This document shows positions 1 to 8,823 of a DNA stretch of 64,000 bases, piece by piece. Positions within the stretch are counted from its first letter, which is position 1. Every line of letters begins with the position of its first letter. The notes under the pieces are model-generated. The model was not told the origin of the DNA. It made no database searches and saw only the letters and a program-made list of their open reading frames with translations. Origin of the DNA: an uncultured Eggerthellaceae bacterium (lineage in GTDB: Bacteria > Actinomycetota > Coriobacteriia > Coriobacteriales > Eggerthellaceae). Position numbers and translations under genes: made by a program. The stretch lies in NCBI GenBank assembly GCA_910580205.1, contig CAJTVP010000004.1, positions 1 to 64,000 on the forward strand, given 5' to 3'.

Positions 1-32
1 GTCGCCGTTTGCAGAACGGTTCCCATTATCAG

Positions 33-109
33 CGTAGCGCGGGCATTGCCCGCCACTGGGGGTCATGCGCGTCTGGGTGCCGGGTATGCGCGTCCGTCCC
101 TTGGGAATG
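33..109. repeat. Structured 77-nt dispersed repeat, copy 1
   Basis: This stretch matches 36057-36133 over its whole length without gaps (about 65 of 77 positions identical). It begins with a perfect hairpin GCGGGC-ATT-GCCCGC (39-53) and continues with a second, weaker hairpin whose arms are at about 64-71 and 87-94. In copy 2 the same arms pair perfectly. It resembles a REP-type palindromic element; orientation is unknown. Confidence 0.6.
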
Positions 110-127
110 AGCCGGGTGAGGGGGGTC

Positions 128-150
128 TGGTCGGGGTGACAGGATTTCGC
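128..150 (-). repeat. Partial copy of tRNA-Pro 3' end (outer)
   Basis: Reads TGGTCGGGGTGACAGGATTT then diverges. It matches the CCA end, acceptor strand and start of the T arm of tRNA-Pro at 465-541 with one change. The match stops in the T loop, where tyrosine-recombinase attachment cores in tRNA genes commonly end. Likely an old attachment-site scar; no integrase remains. Confidence 0.55.
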
Positions 151-231
151 TGGATCGCATCCTGTGGAACCGTCTCCCGCGAACGCGCATCCGAACGTGT
201 CTGCTTGCTTTGCCGAAGAGCCAGGGGTCTC

Positions 232-254
232 TGGCCGGGTTGACAGGATTTCGC
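232..254 (-). repeat. Partial copy of tRNA-Pro 3' end (inner)
   Basis: Reads TGGCCGGGTTGACAGGATTT and is preceded by TCTC as in the real gene. It differs from the tRNA-Pro 3' end at one position and stops at the same T-loop position as the copy at 128-150; both copies then continue with CGCT. Likely a second attachment scar. Confidence 0.55.
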
Positions 255-427
255 TCGCGTCAAGTCCCCGCGAACAATCGCTGGCGCGATTCTCCGCTCG
301 GTCGCTTCGCGACACCTTGACCCTCGCGGCTGGCGCGCCCGCTCAAGCGTAGCGCGCCAGTGAACCTGTCAGGTTCAAATCCTCGCGCTCCGCGCTCCCG
401 CCTGGCGGCGGCCGTCAACCCGCATCG

Positions 428-457
428 AAAAAAAAGAGAGCCCGCAGGCTCTCTTTT
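428..457 (-). terminator. Rho-independent terminator of tRNA-Pro
   Basis: On the minus strand the tRNA 3' end is followed by a hairpin with stem AAAGAGAGCC/GGCTCTCTTT around a four-base loop. An eight-base T run (A run at 428-435 on the plus strand) follows. Confidence 0.85.
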
Positions 458-464
458 CATTCTC

Positions 465-541
<77 letters not shown>

Positions 542-571
542 AAAACGCTGCTGCTTGAATGCAGCTTGACC

Positions 572-600
572 ATGATAGCGTTACCGCTGCCGTCTTTCAA
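572..600 (-). promoter_or_regulatory. Promoter of tRNA-Pro
   Basis: On the minus strand TTGAAA and TATCAT are separated by exactly 17 bases, about 31 bases before the tRNA 5' end. This is a near-consensus vegetative promoter. Confidence 0.75.
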
Positions 601-649
601 GGAGAACATCTCAAGAAAAGCGGCGATCGAATCCGTGGGCGTGAGAGCG

Positions 650-1582
650 CTACGAAGTCATGCGGATGCCCACGTACACGGCGTTTTGCGGCAGGCCGTC
701 GATGCTGTAGATCTTCGACAGCGGCAACGCCGACACGCGCCAAGAATATGAGCCGTTCTCACCATCGATCGTGCCAGCGGTGAACGTGTTGCCCGCGCTG
801 TCTTCGCCGCTCTCGGTGATGTTGGTCTCGTTCAGCCCTTCCGCCGTCAAGGCCGTTTGGATTGCCTCATCCACGGTGGCGGCTGAGAAATCAGCGAAAT
901 GCACCACCATGTTGACGCCGTTCTCGCGGTCCACCTGGAGATCCCACGAGCCGTTCAAGAGCTTCGCCGCGTCGGCCGCCGAGAGCTTGGACACGCCGCT
1001 GGCGTACATCATGCCCGCATCCACCACGTTCATGTCAGGCGGCAGCTTCACGATCTGCAGGACGGAGCGTTCGCTTTGAGCCGGTACTTCGAAGATGGGC
1101 AGATTCGCCTCATGCAGCGCGGCCAAGATGCCTTCGTCGTCAAGCGGCATCAGAGAGTACAGATCCGGGAGGTCATAGGAGACTTCTTTGGCGAGCGTCT
1201 CCTCGATGGCCTGCTCTTGGCGCTTCGGCCCATTGGCGACGCCGTCGAAATACCACGCGAGGAACGCGCAACCGATGATCGCGGCTGCCACGAGCGCGGC
1301 GAGCATCCCCCGCTTCACGCCGTTCGGCATATCGAGCGGTCGGGAGAGGCTCTCGCCGTTCAGGTAGCGCACCTTCGCATCCGGATCGAGCTTGCGTGAA
1401 GCGTTCCCGGCATCGGCGCGGTCGAAGGAGAGGAACCCCTTGAGCTTTTCTGCAGGAGACGAGCTCTTTCCCGAAGCGGCGCTTTCGGCATGGCCGCCGC
1501 GTTCATGGACGTGCTCGGACTCTTCCTTCGCCGGGCCATCCACGTGGGATGCTTCAGGGTTCGTGCTCTGCTCGTCTTCCAT
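650..1582 (-). CDS. Hypothetical single-pass membrane protein
   Basis: A 310-residue protein I do not recognise. Residues 1-85 are charged and low complexity (Glu, Ser, His rich). One membrane segment follows at about 90-110 (LAALVAAAIIGCAFLAW). The remainder, about 200 residues, is probably extracytoplasmic, with alternating beta-like segments. The ATG at 1582 is preceded by GGGAG on the minus strand, which supports this start. It lies just upstream of tRNA-Pro and is transcribed in the same direction. Composition matches neighbouring core genes. No enzyme motif is visible. Confidence 0.75.
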   Translation of the reverse strand: MEDEQSTNPEASHVDGPAKEESEHVHERGGHAESAASGKSSSPAEKLKGFLSFDRADAGNASRKLDPDAKVRYLNGESLSRPLDMPNGVKRGMLAALVAAAIIGCAFLAWYFDGVANGPKRQEQAIEETLAKEVSYDLPDLYSLMPLDDEGILAALHEANLPIFEVPAQSERSVLQIVKLPPDMNVVDAGMMYASGVSKLSAADAAKLLNGSWDLQVDRENGVNMVVHFADFSAATVDEAIQTALTAEGLNETNITESGEDSAGNTFTAGTIDGENGSYSWRVSALPLSKIYSIDGLPQNAVYVGIRMTS

Positions 1583-1663
1583 GGATCGCGCTCTCCCTTT
1601 CAGTTCAATGACCGAAGGATTATATCATTGCGCCTTGCCCCCGCCTCTGCTACGGTGGCCGCT

Positions 1664-2542
1664 ATGGATTTGACCATCTTCACAACGCCGGAAACCTGGA
1701 TCAGCCTCTTGACGCTCACGTTCTTGGAGATCGTCCTGGGCGTGGACAACATCGTCTTCATCTCCATCACCACCAATCGCCTTCCCGAAGAGCAGCGCCA
1801 TATCGGCCGCAAGTTGGGCCTGGCTGGCGCGTTGGTGATGCGCTGCTTGTTCCTCTGCTTCGCCAGCTGGCTCGTGCATATGACGTTCGTTCTGTTCGAG
1901 ATCCACCTGGGTCCCTACCAGCATGGCATCAGCATCCGGGATGTGGTCATGCTCGCTGGCGGCGGCTATCTCGTGTACAAGGGCATCGCGGAGCTGAGGG
2001 AGATGCTCGCGCTCACCGAAGTGAAAGCGGAAGCATCCCAAGAGCACAAAGAGCGCCACAGGATCGGGCTGCCCCAGGCCATCGGCACCATCATGGTCAT
2101 GGACGTGGTCTTCTCCATCGACTCCGTCATCACGGCCGTGGGCTTGGCGGAGCACTTGATCGTCATGATCGCGGCGGTCATCATCGCGATCATCATCATG
2201 ATGGTCTTCATCGACCCCATCTCGGATTTCATCAATCGCCACGCCGAGATGAAGATCTTGGCGCTCGTGTTCATCGCAGCCATCGGCGTGCTCCTCGTGC
2301 TGGATTCTCTGGGCATCACCACGGGGATCGAGCTTTTGGACATGCATCTTGAGAAGCTCATGGTCTATTTCGCCATGGTCTTCGCCGTGATCCTGGAGCT
2401 GGTCCAGATGCGCTACAACTCCAATCTGGAGCGTTACCGGACGAGCCCCTCAGCGGAAGATGCGTCCACCGCCACGGACGCGAGCGCTGGCGAAAGCGCC
2501 GTCAAGGAAGGTCCCGAAATCCCCGAGAAGCTTCAGGAGTAG
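1664..2542 (+). CDS. TerC family integral membrane protein
   Basis: A 292-residue polytopic membrane protein of the TerC/YkoY family, whose members are linked to metal (Mn) export or tellurite resistance. The family signatures are present: LEIVLGVDNIVF near the N-terminus and DVVFSIDSVITAVGL in the second half, each with the conserved acidic residue inside a membrane helix. About seven membrane helices are visible, then a hydrophilic tail. The open frame extends upstream to 1490, but the ATG at 1664 begins at the family's normal N-terminus. The gene converges with the next one and overlaps its end by 10 bases. The substrate cannot be read from sequence. Confidence 0.88.
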   Translation: MDLTIFTTPETWISLLTLTFLEIVLGVDNIVFISITTNRLPEEQRHIGRKLGLAGALVMRCLFLCFASWLVHMTFVLFEIHLGPYQHGISIRDVVMLAGGGYLVYKGIAELREMLALTEVKAEASQEHKERHRIGLPQAIGTIMVMDVVFSIDSVITAVGLAEHLIVMIAAVIIAIIIMMVFIDPISDFINRHAEMKILALVFIAAIGVLLVLDSLGITTGIELLDMHLEKLMVYFAMVFAVILELVQMRYNSNLERYRTSPSAEDASTATDASAGESAVKEGPEIPEKLQE

Positions 2543-3441
2543 GCTTTCACGCACTCCTCGGTCACCACGAAGCGCGCCGCGCGGGGCAGCACGCGGGCGG
2601 CGAACGGCGTCTTGTGGCCAGTGGCCTCTCCATCGAATTGCATGAAGAGGTCCGGCTGCGCGCTGACGCGGATGCTCTTCGCCTGGAACGTGCTGAAGGC
2701 GTCAGTGCGCGTGGGGAAGTCCCCGCCCCGGTCAAGGATGACCGAGAAAAGCGCCGGGATCAGCCCGAACGCGTCTTTCGTGCGCAGCACCACCACGTCC
2801 AAAAGGCCGTCGCGCGGCCGGTTCTCATGGAGCACCGGCAGGTCGAATTGGATCTTCGCGAAGTTCACCATGAGCACGCCCACGCCGTCGCAGATGACCT
2901 GCTCTCCATCAAGGTCCAGCTCGAAGGTGGCCACCTGGGGCAGGGCGTTCGAGACCGCCGAGGTGAAATAGGCCATCTGGCCCAACAGCTTCTTCCCGCT
3001 TTCGGCGTCTTTCATGATGGAAGCGTCATAGCCAGCGCCCGCGATCATCATGAAACCGCACCGCTCGCCATTGGACAGCGTGACCTCACCGATGTCGAAA
3101 TCCATCATCCGCCCCTCGTGGAGCATCTGAGCCAGAGCATGAGGCTCGGTGGGCGTGTAGAGGTTGCTGGCGATCAAGTTCGCGGTTCCCGCAGGGATGG
3201 GGACGATGGGGATGCCGGTGTCGGCAAGCTGATAGGCCGCCGTTGAGAGCGTTCCGTCGCCGCCGGAGATGGCCACCGCGTCGAAGCGGTCGGCATCAGC
3301 CAGGAAGATCCGAAGGTCGGTCGTGCCGTCGGTGGTGCGGATGGTCACCTCATCGCCGTCATCGGCGAACGCCCGGATGAAATCGTAGGCGAAGCCTTCG
3401 CCCAAGCCGGATGCCAGGTTGTCTATGACCAGAAGCTTCAT
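2533..3441 (-). CDS. Diacylglycerol/lipid kinase family protein (YegS/DgkB-like)
   Basis: A 302-residue soluble kinase of the DAGK catalytic family, which phosphorylates lipid hydroxyls such as diacylglycerol at the membrane. The nucleotide-binding motif GGDGTL is at about residue 60, followed by PAGTANLIASN. The C-terminal half has the usual beta-sandwich and the DGLLDVVVLR segment. The frame continues far upstream, but ATG 3441 gives the family's standard start (MKLLVIDN). It is divergent from rnd, with about 75 bases between starts, and its end overlaps that of the TerC gene. The exact substrate is not predictable. Confidence 0.87.
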   Translation of the reverse strand: MKLLVIDNLASGLGEGFAYDFIRAFADDGDEVTIRTTDGTTDLRIFLADADRFDAVAISGGDGTLSTAAYQLADTGIPIVPIPAGTANLIASNLYTPTEPHALAQMLHEGRMMDFDIGEVTLSNGERCGFMMIAGAGYDASIMKDAESGKKLLGQMAYFTSAVSNALPQVATFELDLDGEQVICDGVGVLMVNFAKIQFDLPVLHENRPRDGLLDVVVLRTKDAFGLIPALFSVILDRGGDFPTRTDAFSTFQAKSIRVSAQPDLFMQFDGEATGHKTPFAARVLPRAARFVVTEECVKAYS

Positions 3442-3516
3442 CCACCCTCTCCCAACGAACGGATGGCGCTCATTATACGAGATGCCCTTCTGCGGCGGTC
3501 GGTGATGACTGGTAAT

Positions 3517-4704
3517 ATGAGCAATGAAACGCACCCGATACGAAAGACCCGAACGTTCTTGAAGTACATCGACGACGAAACATCTTTCGCGAAGTTCGCA
3601 GAGAAAGCCAGCCGCTCGCAGGTGCTGGCCATCGACACGGAGTTCTTGCGCGAGAAGACCTATTATCCCAAAGCATGCCTCATCCAGCTGGCCACCGATG
3701 ATGACATAGCCATCATCGACCCGCTCGCCGTGACCGACCTGGCGCCTTTGGCGGCCCTGTTGGAGGACGCCACCATCATGAAGGTCTTCCATGCCGCCAC
3801 CCAAGACATAGAGATCCTGCTGCGCCTTTCCGGCGCCGTGCCGTCTCCCGTGTTCGACACGCAGATCGCCGCAGCGCTTCTGGGCTACAGCTACCAGGTG
3901 GGCTTGGGTCAGCTCGTGAGCTCCATCTGCGGCGTCACGCTCAAGAAATCCGATTCGTTCACCGATTGGTCGCGCCGCCCTCTCTCGAAAAGCCAGTTGG
4001 AATACGCGGCGGGAGACGTCACGTTCCTGCCGGAGCTCTATCTCTGCATGCGTAGGATGCTCCTTGAGAAGGGGCGCCTTGACTGGCTTGAGCCGGATTT
4101 CAAGGAGCTTGAGAACCCGGATCACTACACCACCGATCCCTACGAGCGGTTCCGTCATCTCAAGCGCGGCAATCAGCTCAATCGCCGTCAGCTCGCTTGC
4201 GCGCGGGAAGTGGCGGCGTGGCGCGAGAAGCGGGCGCAAGCGCTGGACATCCCCCGGAAATGGGTGCTCTCCGACGAGCAGGTGGTGGAGGCGTGCCGCA
4301 AGGAGGCCAGCAAGATCGACGATCTCTACCTCATCCGCGGGATGCGGGAGAAGCTGCCCACGCGGGAAGCGCGGGAGGTGGCCGGGCTCATAGAGCGCGT
4401 GCTCAAGATGCCCGAAGACGACCTGCCGGAGCTTGAGCGCAACGGAGGGAGCGAGCCCAACGTGGACAGCGCGCTCGATCTCATGCTGGCGCTCACGCGC
4501 GTGGTGGCGCGGGAGAACGACATCGCCATGCAGACGCTCGCATCCACCGCCGATCTCACGAATCTGGCGCGCGGGCATCTGGAGGAATCGCGCTTGCTCA
4601 AAGGCTGGCGTCGGGCGCTCATAGGCGAGAAGCTCCTGCTTCTGCTCGAAGGCGGCCTCTCATTCAGGATCGTCGAGGGGGAGCTTGAAGTCAACAAGAT
4701 GTGA
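3517..4704 (+). CDS. rnd: Ribonuclease D
   Basis: A 395-residue 3'-5' exoribonuclease of the DEDD family, involved in tRNA 3' maturation. Exo I is visible as AIDTEFLREKTYYP, Exo II around VFHAATQDIEIL, and Exo III as YAAGDVTFLPELY, supplying the acidic metal ligands. At least one HRDC domain follows (about residues 210-300), with a second degenerate helical region to the C-terminus. Start choice is uncertain: in-frame ATGs exist at 3463, 3505 and 3517 and none has a strong ribosome site. I chose 3517 because the conserved fold begins soon after. Confidence 0.88.
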   Translation: MSNETHPIRKTRTFLKYIDDETSFAKFAEKASRSQVLAIDTEFLREKTYYPKACLIQLATDDDIAIIDPLAVTDLAPLAALLEDATIMKVFHAATQDIEILLRLSGAVPSPVFDTQIAAALLGYSYQVGLGQLVSSICGVTLKKSDSFTDWSRRPLSKSQLEYAAGDVTFLPELYLCMRRMLLEKGRLDWLEPDFKELENPDHYTTDPYERFRHLKRGNQLNRRQLACAREVAAWREKRAQALDIPRKWVLSDEQVVEACRKEASKIDDLYLIRGMREKLPTREAREVAGLIERVLKMPEDDLPELERNGGSEPNVDSALDLMLALTRVVARENDIAMQTLASTADLTNLARGHLEESRLLKGWRRALIGEKLLLLLEGGLSFRIVEGELEVNKM

Positions 4705-4720
4705 ACAGGATGAAGTTCTC

Positions 4721-4748
4721 TTGGGAACGAACGGATGTATGCTATATT
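4721..4748 (+). promoter_or_regulatory. Candidate promoter for the zinc metallopeptidase gene
   Basis: TTGGGA and TATATT are separated by 16 bases and end 22 bases before the ATG at 4771, which leaves a short leader containing GAAAGGAG. No experimental support. Confidence 0.45.
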
Positions 4749-4770
4749 ACCCTGAACGAAAGGAGCGGCC

Positions 4771-5433
4771 ATGTACGACGGTTATCTGTTGTTCGTCATC
4801 ACCACGCTGGTCATCGGATTGGCGGCCCAAGCCTACGTGACCGGGAAGCTCAAGAAGTATTCCAACGTCCGCGCTTCCAATGGCTTGACGGGCGCGCAGG
4901 TCGCAAGCCAGATGCTCGCCTATTACGGCATCTCGAACGTTGAGATCCGCCGGGGCGGCAATGGACAGGATTTCTTCGACCCCCGATCGAACTCGGTCAC
5001 GCTGTCTCCGGAAGCCTATGACGCCACGTCGGTCACGGCGCTGGCCACCGCCTGTCATGAGGTGGGGCACGCATGCCAGTACGCCACCGGATACACGCCC
5101 ATGAAGATCCGAGGCGCCATCGTGCCCGTGGCGAACGTCGCATCGAACGCTTGGATATTCCTGCTGCTCATAGGGTTCGTGATGAATCTCGCAGGCTTGG
5201 TCACGGCGGCCATCATCATGTACGCCGCCGTCGTGCTGTTCCAGATCGTCACGCTGCCCGTCGAGTTCAACGCTTCCCGCCGCGCCATGGCCTATATGGG
5301 GAGCATCGGCCTGCCCGACCAAGAGCGCAAAGGCGCGTTCGATGTGCTCCGCGCGTGCGCCTTCACGTACGTGGCCGCCGCCCTCGTCTCCATCCTCCAG
5401 CTTTTGTGGCTGTTGGGCCAGAACAGGAACTGA
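4771..5433 (+). CDS. Membrane zinc metallopeptidase (YugP family)
   Basis: A 220-residue membrane-anchored protein of the neutral zinc metallopeptidase family (YugP/DUF2268-like). An N-terminal membrane helix (about residues 4-24) is followed by HEVGHACQ at about residue 92, the zinc-binding HExxH motif. Two or three membrane helices follow (about 110-160), then VEFNASRRAM, a conserved family motif, and a final helix. GAAAGGAG precedes the ATG at good spacing. It ends 3 bases before the xseA start, so co-transcription with xseAB is likely. The physiological substrate is unknown. Confidence 0.85.
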   Translation: MYDGYLLFVITTLVIGLAAQAYVTGKLKKYSNVRASNGLTGAQVASQMLAYYGISNVEIRRGGNGQDFFDPRSNSVTLSPEAYDATSVTALATACHEVGHACQYATGYTPMKIRGAIVPVANVASNAWIFLLLIGFVMNLAGLVTAAIIMYAAVVLFQIVTLPVEFNASRRAMAYMGSIGLPDQERKGAFDVLRACAFTYVAAALVSILQLLWLLGQNRN

Positions 5434-5436
5434 TCC

Positions 5437-6783
5437 GTGGCGGAAGAGGGTGCCAAGGCCATCAGCGTCGCTGATGCGCTCGCCATAGCGAAAGGGCAGT
5501 TGGAAGGCATCACCGTCCGCATCATCGGCGAGGTGTCTGAGCTGTCCAACAAACCGGGCTATGCCGCCGTCTATTTCACGCTCAAAGACCAGAAGGAGAA
5601 AGCATCCCTTCCGTGCCTGGTGTGGATGAACCGCTTCAAGGCGGCGGGCGTGGATTTCAAGGTGGGCTCCCTCCTTGACGTCACCGGGCGGTTCAGCCTC
5701 TACGCTCCCAAGGGGCGCATGAACTTCGATGTGTTCGCCCTCTCTTTGGCCGGTGAAGGGGATATCCGTCTGCGCATAGCCGCGCTGGCGAAGAAGCTGG
5801 AAGCCGAAGGGCTCATGCGGCCTGAAGCGAAGCGCCCGCTCCCCGCCCTTCCCTCGCGCATCGGCGTGGTCACCTCGCCGCGCGGCGCTGCGGTCTACGA
5901 TGTGCTGCGCACGCTGCGCCGACGCTATCCTTTGGCTGAGATCTTGGTGGCTGGGGTCCCGGTGGAGGGTGTGGATGCCCCACAGCACCTCATGGCCGGG
6001 CTTGAGGCGGTGAGCGCTGCCGGGGCTGAGGTCATCCTGCTCGTCCGCGGTGGCGGCTCCTTCGAAGACCTCATGCCGTTCAATGACGAAGGCTTCGCGC
6101 GCCATATCGCCTCCATGGCGGTGCCCGTCGTCACCGGCATCGGCCATGAGCCGGACACCTCCATCGCTGACATGGTCGCGGATCTGCGGGCGTCAACGCC
6201 CACGGCGGCGGCTGAGGCGGTGGCGCCCGCTTTGCAGGATCTGGAAGCATCGTTGCAGAGCGCAGGGCGCAGGTTGGGGTTCGCGGAGTCGCGGATATTG
6301 TCCGGGTGCCAGCGCCAGCTGCTCTCGTACCGGACATACCCTTTGTTCACCGACCCTCTGTCTCTGTTCCGCGACGATGCTCAGGAGCTGGATGATCTTT
6401 CCACCCGCTTGGAGTCAGCCGTGCCGCGTTCTTTCGATCAGGCGGAGGAGCGCATCGGCGCTGCGCGCATGCGCCTTCTGAAGAAAGGTCCTCAGCTGGT
6501 CCAACCAGGCCTTGCGCGCGCTTCGCAGCTGCGCGCTCGCTTGGAGGTGCTCGGCAAGGGAGCGGTGGACCCGTTCCGGGAGCAAGCCGCCGTCGCTGCG
6601 GCGAAGCTGGAGAGCCTCTCTCCGCTTTCGGTGCTCTCTCGCGGTTACGCTGCGGCGTTCGATGGAGCAGGGCGGGTCATCTCCTCTGTGGATCAGCTGG
6701 AGGCGGGAGATGAGCTGGAAGTCCGTTTCAAAGATGGCATCGCGGACTGCTCGGTCAAGCAGATCAAGGAACAAGAACTTTGA
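5437..6783 (+). CDS. xseA: Exodeoxyribonuclease VII large subunit
   Basis: A 448-residue catalytic subunit of exonuclease VII, which degrades single-stranded DNA from both ends together with XseB. An N-terminal OB fold (about residues 8-105) carries the GEVSELSNK signature. The catalytic domain follows with RIGVVTSPRGAAVYD, LVRGGGSFEDLMPFNDE and GIGHEPDTSIADMVADLRASTPTAAAE, then a long coiled helix and the C-terminal VLSRGYA segment. Translation starts at a GTG right after the metallopeptidase stop. It overlaps or abuts xseB. Confidence 0.95.
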   Translation: MAEEGAKAISVADALAIAKGQLEGITVRIIGEVSELSNKPGYAAVYFTLKDQKEKASLPCLVWMNRFKAAGVDFKVGSLLDVTGRFSLYAPKGRMNFDVFALSLAGEGDIRLRIAALAKKLEAEGLMRPEAKRPLPALPSRIGVVTSPRGAAVYDVLRTLRRRYPLAEILVAGVPVEGVDAPQHLMAGLEAVSAAGAEVILLVRGGGSFEDLMPFNDEGFARHIASMAVPVVTGIGHEPDTSIADMVADLRASTPTAAAEAVAPALQDLEASLQSAGRRLGFAESRILSGCQRQLLSYRTYPLFTDPLSLFRDDAQELDDLSTRLESAVPRSFDQAEERIGAARMRLLKKGPQLVQPGLARASQLRARLEVLGKGAVDPFREQAAVAAAKLESLSPLSVLSRGYAAAFDGAGRVISSVDQLEAGDELEVRFKDGIADCSVKQIKEQEL

Positions 6784-6800
6784 CGCGGAAAGGAATGAAG

Positions 6801-7058
6801 ATGGCGCACGAGGAGATGAATGTGGAGGAGTTGACGTTCAAGCAGGCCATGGCGGAGCTTGAAGCCATCGTGGCCTCCCTTGAATCAGGGGATCTGGAAT
6901 TGGAGCAGAGCTTGGAGCAGTACGGCAAAGGCGTGGCGCTCTTGGGCGCGCTCCAAGGCAAGCTGGATGCTGCCGAGCAGAAAGTCCAGGTGCTCATGGG
7001 CCAGTTGGCGGACGCGCCTGAGGATGGCGTTCAAGACAGCACGCTCTCAAAAGCGTAG
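6801..7058 (+). CDS. xseB: Exodeoxyribonuclease VII small subunit
   Basis: An 85-residue small helical subunit with the family core FKQAMAELEAIVASLESGDLEL followed by LEQSLEQYGKG. Several copies coat the XseA coiled stalk. The frame also has starts at 6780 (TTG) and 6795 (ATG); ATG 6801 is preferred because GGAAAGGA sits about 7 bases before it and the protein then matches normal family length. It lies directly after xseA. Confidence 0.92.
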   Translation: MAHEEMNVEELTFKQAMAELEAIVASLESGDLELEQSLEQYGKGVALLGALQGKLDAAEQKVQVLMGQLADAPEDGVQDSTLSKA

Positions 7059-7068
7059 GGAGGACATC

Positions 7069-7422
7069 ATGGCTGATCAAGATTGCATCTTCTGCAAGAT
7101 CGTTTCCGGGGACATCCCCGCTGACAAAGTCTATGAGGATGATCGCGTGCTGGCGTTCCGGGACCTGGATCCCATGATGCCGGTGCATGTGCTCATCATC
7201 CCGAAGCGCCACTACAGCAACATCGCGGACGGCGTCTCCGCTGAAGATGCGGCAGCGCTCGTGGACGCCATCGGCACGGTGGCGGGGCTTGAGGGCGTCA
7301 AGGAGAGCGGGTTCAGGATCGTGGCGAACACGGGAGACGATGCATGCCAGTCGGTCCATCATCTCCACATCCATCTGCTCGGCGGCGGCCAGATGAATGA
7401 TGGGGATCCTTCGCAAAGCTGA
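7069..7422 (+). CDS. HIT family nucleotide-binding hydrolase
   Basis: A 117-residue histidine-triad protein. The N-terminus has CIFCKIVSGDIP, typical of the HINT branch (purine nucleoside phosphoramidase), and the C-terminus has the triad VHHLHIHLLGG whose central His is the catalytic nucleophile. The start is preceded by GGGAGGAC, and the gene begins 10 bases after xseB, so it belongs to that operon. The open frame extends further upstream but that part overlaps xseB. Confidence 0.92.
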   Translation: MADQDCIFCKIVSGDIPADKVYEDDRVLAFRDLDPMMPVHVLIIPKRHYSNIADGVSAEDAAALVDAIGTVAGLEGVKESGFRIVANTGDDACQSVHHLHIHLLGGGQMNDGDPSQS

Positions 7423-7529
7423 CCTCCTTTCGCCGAATTCGCACCCGCGCCGTTGCTTGGAAGCGGCTTCATGACCATGGGCTCGCGTAAAATAGGCGAA
7501 AAGCATCAGTTCATAAGGAGCCTGAGAAC

Positions 7530-8744
7530 GTGAACGTCCTTGTCATCAACGCCGGCTCGTCTTCGCTGAAATACCAGCTCATCCACATCGAGAGCCGTCA
7601 GGTCCTCGCTAAAGGCATTTGCGAACGCGTGGGGGGAGAGGATTCTTTCCACAAGCATGGGATAGATGACAATGAGCTCGTCATCGACACGCCCATGAAG
7701 GACCACAACGACGCCATGGCCCTCGTGTTGGAAGCGCTCACCTCTGGACCGAACAAGGTGATCGACTCTTTGGACCAGATCGATGCCATAGGGCATAGGG
7801 TGGTCCAAGGCGGCCGGTATTTCGACCGGTCCGTGTTCATCGACGATGACGTGATCGCCAAGATCGATGAGCTGGCTGAGCTGGCGCCGTTGCACAACAA
7901 AGCGGCGCTCATGGGCATCCGCGCATGCCAACAGACCATGCCCGGCAAGCCCATGGTGGCGGTGTTCGACACCTCCTATTTCCAGACGCTGCCCCAAAAG
8001 GCGTTCATGTATCCCGTGCCTTACGAGTATTACGAGAAATACGCGCTGCGCAAATACGGCGCTCATGGCACGTCCCATCGCTATGTGGCCGCCCGGGCCG
8101 CGCAGTTCTTGGATGAGAGTTTGGATGATCTCAAGATGATCACGTGCCACCTTGGCAACGGCTGTTCCATGACCGCCATCGACCACGGGATCGCCATAGA
8201 CACCTCCATGGGGCTCACGCCCCTTGATGGCCTCATGATGGGCACGCGCTGCGGCGCCATCGATCCAGCCATCGTGCCGTTCGTGATGGAGCATGAAGGC
8301 CTCAGCGCTGATGAGATCAACGACGTCATGAACAAGCGCTCTGGCTTGCTCGGCATCTCAGGCATCTCCAACGACCTGCGCACAGTGCGCACGGCCTCCG
8401 AAGAGGGGAACGAACGGGCGCAGCTGGCCTATGAGATGTATTCGCATTCGGTCAAGAAGTACCTCGGCCAGTACATCGCTGAGATGGGCGGCGTGGATGT
8501 GATCGTCCTCACGGCCGGCGTGGGGGAGAACTGCGACAAGATGCGCCGCATGATCTTCTCAGGCCTTCAGACCATGGGCATCATCCTGGACTTGGAGAAG
8601 AACCGCGAAGGCTCCGGCGAGCGTGAGATCTCCACGGACGATTCTCTGGTGCAGATCCTCATCATCCCCACCAACGAGGAGCTCATGATCGCGCTGGACA
8701 CTCTGGACGTGGTGGAGCAGCTGCGCCTTGAAGGCGCGCTGTAA
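7530..8744 (+). CDS. ackA: Acetate kinase
   Basis: A 404-residue ASKHA-fold kinase that interconverts acetyl phosphate and ADP with acetate and ATP, giving substrate-level ATP in fermentation. Motifs seen: NAGSSSLKYQL at the N-terminus, the AHGTSH segment, HLGNG, DTSMGLTPLDGLMMGTRCG and GVGEN near the C-terminus. Translation starts at GTG 7530 with TAAGGAG about 8 bases upstream. pta is present downstream but on the opposite strand, rather than in the common pta-ackA operon. Confidence 0.96.
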   Translation: MNVLVINAGSSSLKYQLIHIESRQVLAKGICERVGGEDSFHKHGIDDNELVIDTPMKDHNDAMALVLEALTSGPNKVIDSLDQIDAIGHRVVQGGRYFDRSVFIDDDVIAKIDELAELAPLHNKAALMGIRACQQTMPGKPMVAVFDTSYFQTLPQKAFMYPVPYEYYEKYALRKYGAHGTSHRYVAARAAQFLDESLDDLKMITCHLGNGCSMTAIDHGIAIDTSMGLTPLDGLMMGTRCGAIDPAIVPFVMEHEGLSADEINDVMNKRSGLLGISGISNDLRTVRTASEEGNERAQLAYEMYSHSVKKYLGQYIAEMGGVDVIVLTAGVGENCDKMRRMIFSGLQTMGIILDLEKNREGSGEREISTDDSLVQILIIPTNEELMIALDTLDVVEQLRLEGAL

Positions 8745-8775
8745 GATCCTTTCAGCTTTTCAACAGCAAGGATGA

Positions 8776-8803
8776 CGAAGGGCCTCCCATGGGAGGCCCT
8801 TCG
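8776..8803. terminator. Bidirectional hairpin between ackA and pta
   Basis: A perfect 28-base palindrome (14-bp arms, CGAAGGGCCTCCCA and its complement) lies between the convergent ackA and pta stops. It has no long T run on either side, so termination strength is uncertain, but its position fits a shared terminator. Confidence 0.65.
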
Positions 8804-8823
8804 CGATGTTCCGCTCCTCTGTT

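Larger units (their letters stand above)
1..464. other. Gene-free stretch downstream of tRNA-Pro
   Basis: No credible coding region is seen here; open frames on both strands have unnatural composition and overlap repeats. The stretch holds a 77-nt structured repeat (33-109), two partial copies of the tRNA-Pro 3' end (128-150 and 232-254), a small palindrome at about 370-384, and the tRNA terminator at its right end. It looks like eroded accessory DNA left by repeated integration next to the tRNA. Confidence 0.6.

Noticed and set aside
361..400. A sense-strand tRNA T-arm-like GGTTCAAATCCT suggesting a further tRNA
   Set aside because: No acceptor, D arm or anticodon arm could be paired with it; GAACCTG-T-CAGGTTC is a simple palindrome.
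3442..4578. The lipid-kinase frame stays open upstream, suggesting a 681-residue fusion
   Set aside because: The upstream part is antisense to RNase D and has no protein-like composition; ATG 3441 gives the normal family start.
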